A DNA stretch of 6,359 bases from Rhodospirillales bacterium (GTDB lineage Bacteria > Pseudomonadota > Alphaproteobacteria > Reyranellales > Reyranellaceae): NCBI GenBank assembly GCA_013205335.1, contig JABMNB010000689.1, positions 1-6,359 of the forward strand, given 5' to 3'. The notes beneath the pieces were generated by a model. It saw only the letters and a program-made list of their open reading frames with translations, searched no databases and was not told the origin of the DNA. Positions 5,709 to 6,359 of this stretch are shown here, piece by piece (position 1 is the first letter of the stretch; each line of letters opens with the position of its first letter). The position numbers and the translations under genes are program-made.

Positions 5709-6184
5709 CCCTTGCCTTCGCCCATCTGGCTCTGCAGGTAGTTCTGCACGCCGACCTTCTCGATCAGGCCGATCTCAGTCTCGAGGAAGTCGATATGCTC
5801 CTCGGCGTCCTCGAGAATGCTGACCGCGATCTCGCGGCTGACATAGTCCTTGGCCGCCTCGCAGGCGGTCACGGCCTCGACGAGCGCTGTGCGCGCCCCG
5901 CTCTCGAGCTTTAGGTCGGCCTCGAGGGCCTCGGGCACGGTTTCGCCGATCGCGATACGTCCCATGTCCTGAAGGTTCGGCAGGCCATCGAGCAGGAGAA
6001 TGCGTTGAATGAGCTTGTCGGCGTGCTTCATCTCGCCGATCGATTCCTCATAGATCTTGCTGCCGAGGCGATCGAAGCCCCAGTGCTTCATCATGCGGGC
6101 ATGAAGAAAATACTGGTTGATCGCCGTCAGCTCGTTTTTCAGGAGCTTGTTGAGTTCGGCGATGATCTGCGGGTTGCCCTTCAT
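5699..6184 (-). CDS. bfr: Bacterioferritin (Bfr) with altered ferroxidase site
   Basis: This 161-residue four-helix ferritin-like protein should form a haem-containing 24-subunit iron-storage shell in the cytosol. It aligns with E. coli Bfr without gaps from MKG to at least NYLQ. Haem ligand Met52 is present. Ferroxidase ligands Glu18, Glu51, His54, Glu94 and His130 are present, but position 127, a bridging glutamate in E. coli, is Ala (codon GCC at 5804-5806), so the second ExxH motif reads AEEH. The inner-surface iron-site residues His46 and Asp50 of E. coli are Glu and Gly. Leu68, Glu81 and Glu85, known Bfd-contact residues in Pseudomonas BfrB, are conserved. The start is fixed by AGGAGG 6 bases before the ATG. 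It converges on bfd. It may be a catalytically altered subunit; the altered residue is seen, its effect is inferred. Confidence 0.95.
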   Translation of the reverse strand: MKGNPQIIAELNKLLKNELTAINQYFLHARMMKHWGFDRLGSKIYEESIGEMKHADKLIQRILLLDGLPNLQDMGRIAIGETVPEALEADLKLESGARTALVEAVTACEAAKDYVSREIAVSILEDAEEHIDFLETEIGLIEKVGVQNYLQSQMGEGKGPS

Positions 6185-6190
6185 GGCAAA

Positions 6191-6196
6191 CCTCCT
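6191..6196 (-). promoter_or_regulatory. Ribosome-binding site of bfr
   Basis: A perfect AGGAGG on the minus strand lies 6 bases before the ATG at 6184-6182. It is the strongest translation signal in the right half of the window and supports both the bfr start and high expression. Confidence 0.9.
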
Positions 6197-6204
6197 GTTT
6201 GAAT

Positions 6205-6230
6205 GCGTCGAGCTTACAGATACTCGACGC
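6205..6230 (-). promoter_or_regulatory. Perfect inverted repeat in the bfr leader or promoter
   Basis: GCGTCGAG (6205-6212) and CTCGACGC (6223-6230) are exact reverse complements separated by 10 bases. The element begins 9 bases upstream of the Shine-Dalgarno sequence. It could be an RNA hairpin in the bfr leader or a DNA operator overlapping the promoter. I see no well-placed -35/-10 pair; TTGCGC...TATCTG on the minus strand, overlapping the repeat, is a weak candidate. Confidence 0.4.
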
Positions 6231-6245
6231 TATCAGCGGCGCAAC

Positions 6246-6351
6246 CGAAGAGTGAGCGAGTGAGAAACGTTCGCTGAAGAAACTGCTCATAAGGCATCGA
6301 AGTCGAGCGAGTGAGAACGACTTGCTCGCATGTGAAAATCAGTCACTCGCT
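6246..6351. repeat. Repeated AGCGAGTGA elements upstream of bfr
   Basis: The 13 bases GAGCGAGTGAGAA occur exactly at 6254-6266 and again at 6305-6317, each preceded by a CGAAG (6246-6250 and 6298-6302), so the copies are about 51 bases apart. A third, inverted copy of AGCGAGTGA lies at 6343-6351. This stretch, 6231-6359, holds no gene. It may carry binding sites for a regulator of bfr or of a gene beyond the window edge. I do not recognise the motif as a known Irr, RirA or Fur site. Confidence 0.45.
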
Positions 6352-6359
6352 TCTGAAAG

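Noticed and set aside
6048..6290. An 80-codon minus-strand frame overlapping the start of bfr
   Set aside because: It runs out of frame through the bfr coding region and has no family match; bfr itself has a perfect ribosome-binding site.
6246..6351. CRISPR array or tandem repeat
   Set aside because: Only two direct copies of a 13-base unit are present, with one further short inverted copy. This is too few and too short for a CRISPR array.

Overview
This window is GC-rich, densely packed bacterial DNA, most likely from an alphaproteobacterium; the order is uncertain, but a Rhodospirillales, Reyranella-like or Hyphomicrobiales background would fit. The clues are the codon usage, the IVD/LCAD-like acyl-CoA dehydrogenase, the class III adenylate cyclase, and the interspersed 'CCTGAGCG..GCGAAGGA' inverted-repeat element. 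No RNA genes, insertion sequences, phage genes or CRISPR arrays were found.

Layout. Positions 1-66 (+) hold the last 21 codons of an unidentified gene. A near-palindromic intergenic element (74-161) follows. Next comes a four-gene operon on the minus strand, read from right to left: a MaoC-type hydratase (2381-1923), a two-module VOC/glyoxalase-like protein (1926-1081), a 4-hydroxybenzoyl-CoA-thioesterase-like protein (1075-632) and a PaaI-like thioesterase (635-174). Two of the three junctions are ATGA stop/start overlaps and the third has a gap of 5 bases, so the genes are probably translated together. Three of the four proteins have the hotdog fold and are expected to act on acyl-CoA. The pathway cannot be named from the sequence.

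Divergent from this operon is a membrane-bound class III nucleotide cyclase (2469-4157, +). It has an intact cytosolic catalytic domain, one membrane helix, a Pro/Ala-rich linker, and a predicted periplasmic region of three degenerate repeats that each carry one cysteine pair. It looks like an envelope-sensing cAMP synthase. It converges, with only 5 bases between stop codons, on an acyl-CoA dehydrogenase (5323-4163, -).

The right end is an iron-storage module. A Bfd-type [2Fe-2S] ferredoxin (5466-5681, +) lies tail-to-tail with bacterioferritin (6184-5699, -). bfd has a plausible sigma70-type promoter with a Fur-like 7-1-7 inverted repeat at its start site, which fits induction under iron starvation to release iron from Bfr. 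The Bfr keeps its haem methionine and the residues known to bind Bfd, but one bridging ferroxidase glutamate (position 127) is alanine. The 175 bases upstream of bfr hold no gene, but they contain an 8-bp perfect inverted repeat close to the ribosome-binding site and a repeated AGCGAGTGA element.

The most interesting points are the cyclase's triplicated cysteine-paired periplasmic domain, the altered ferroxidase centre of Bfr, and the separate control of bfd and bfr.
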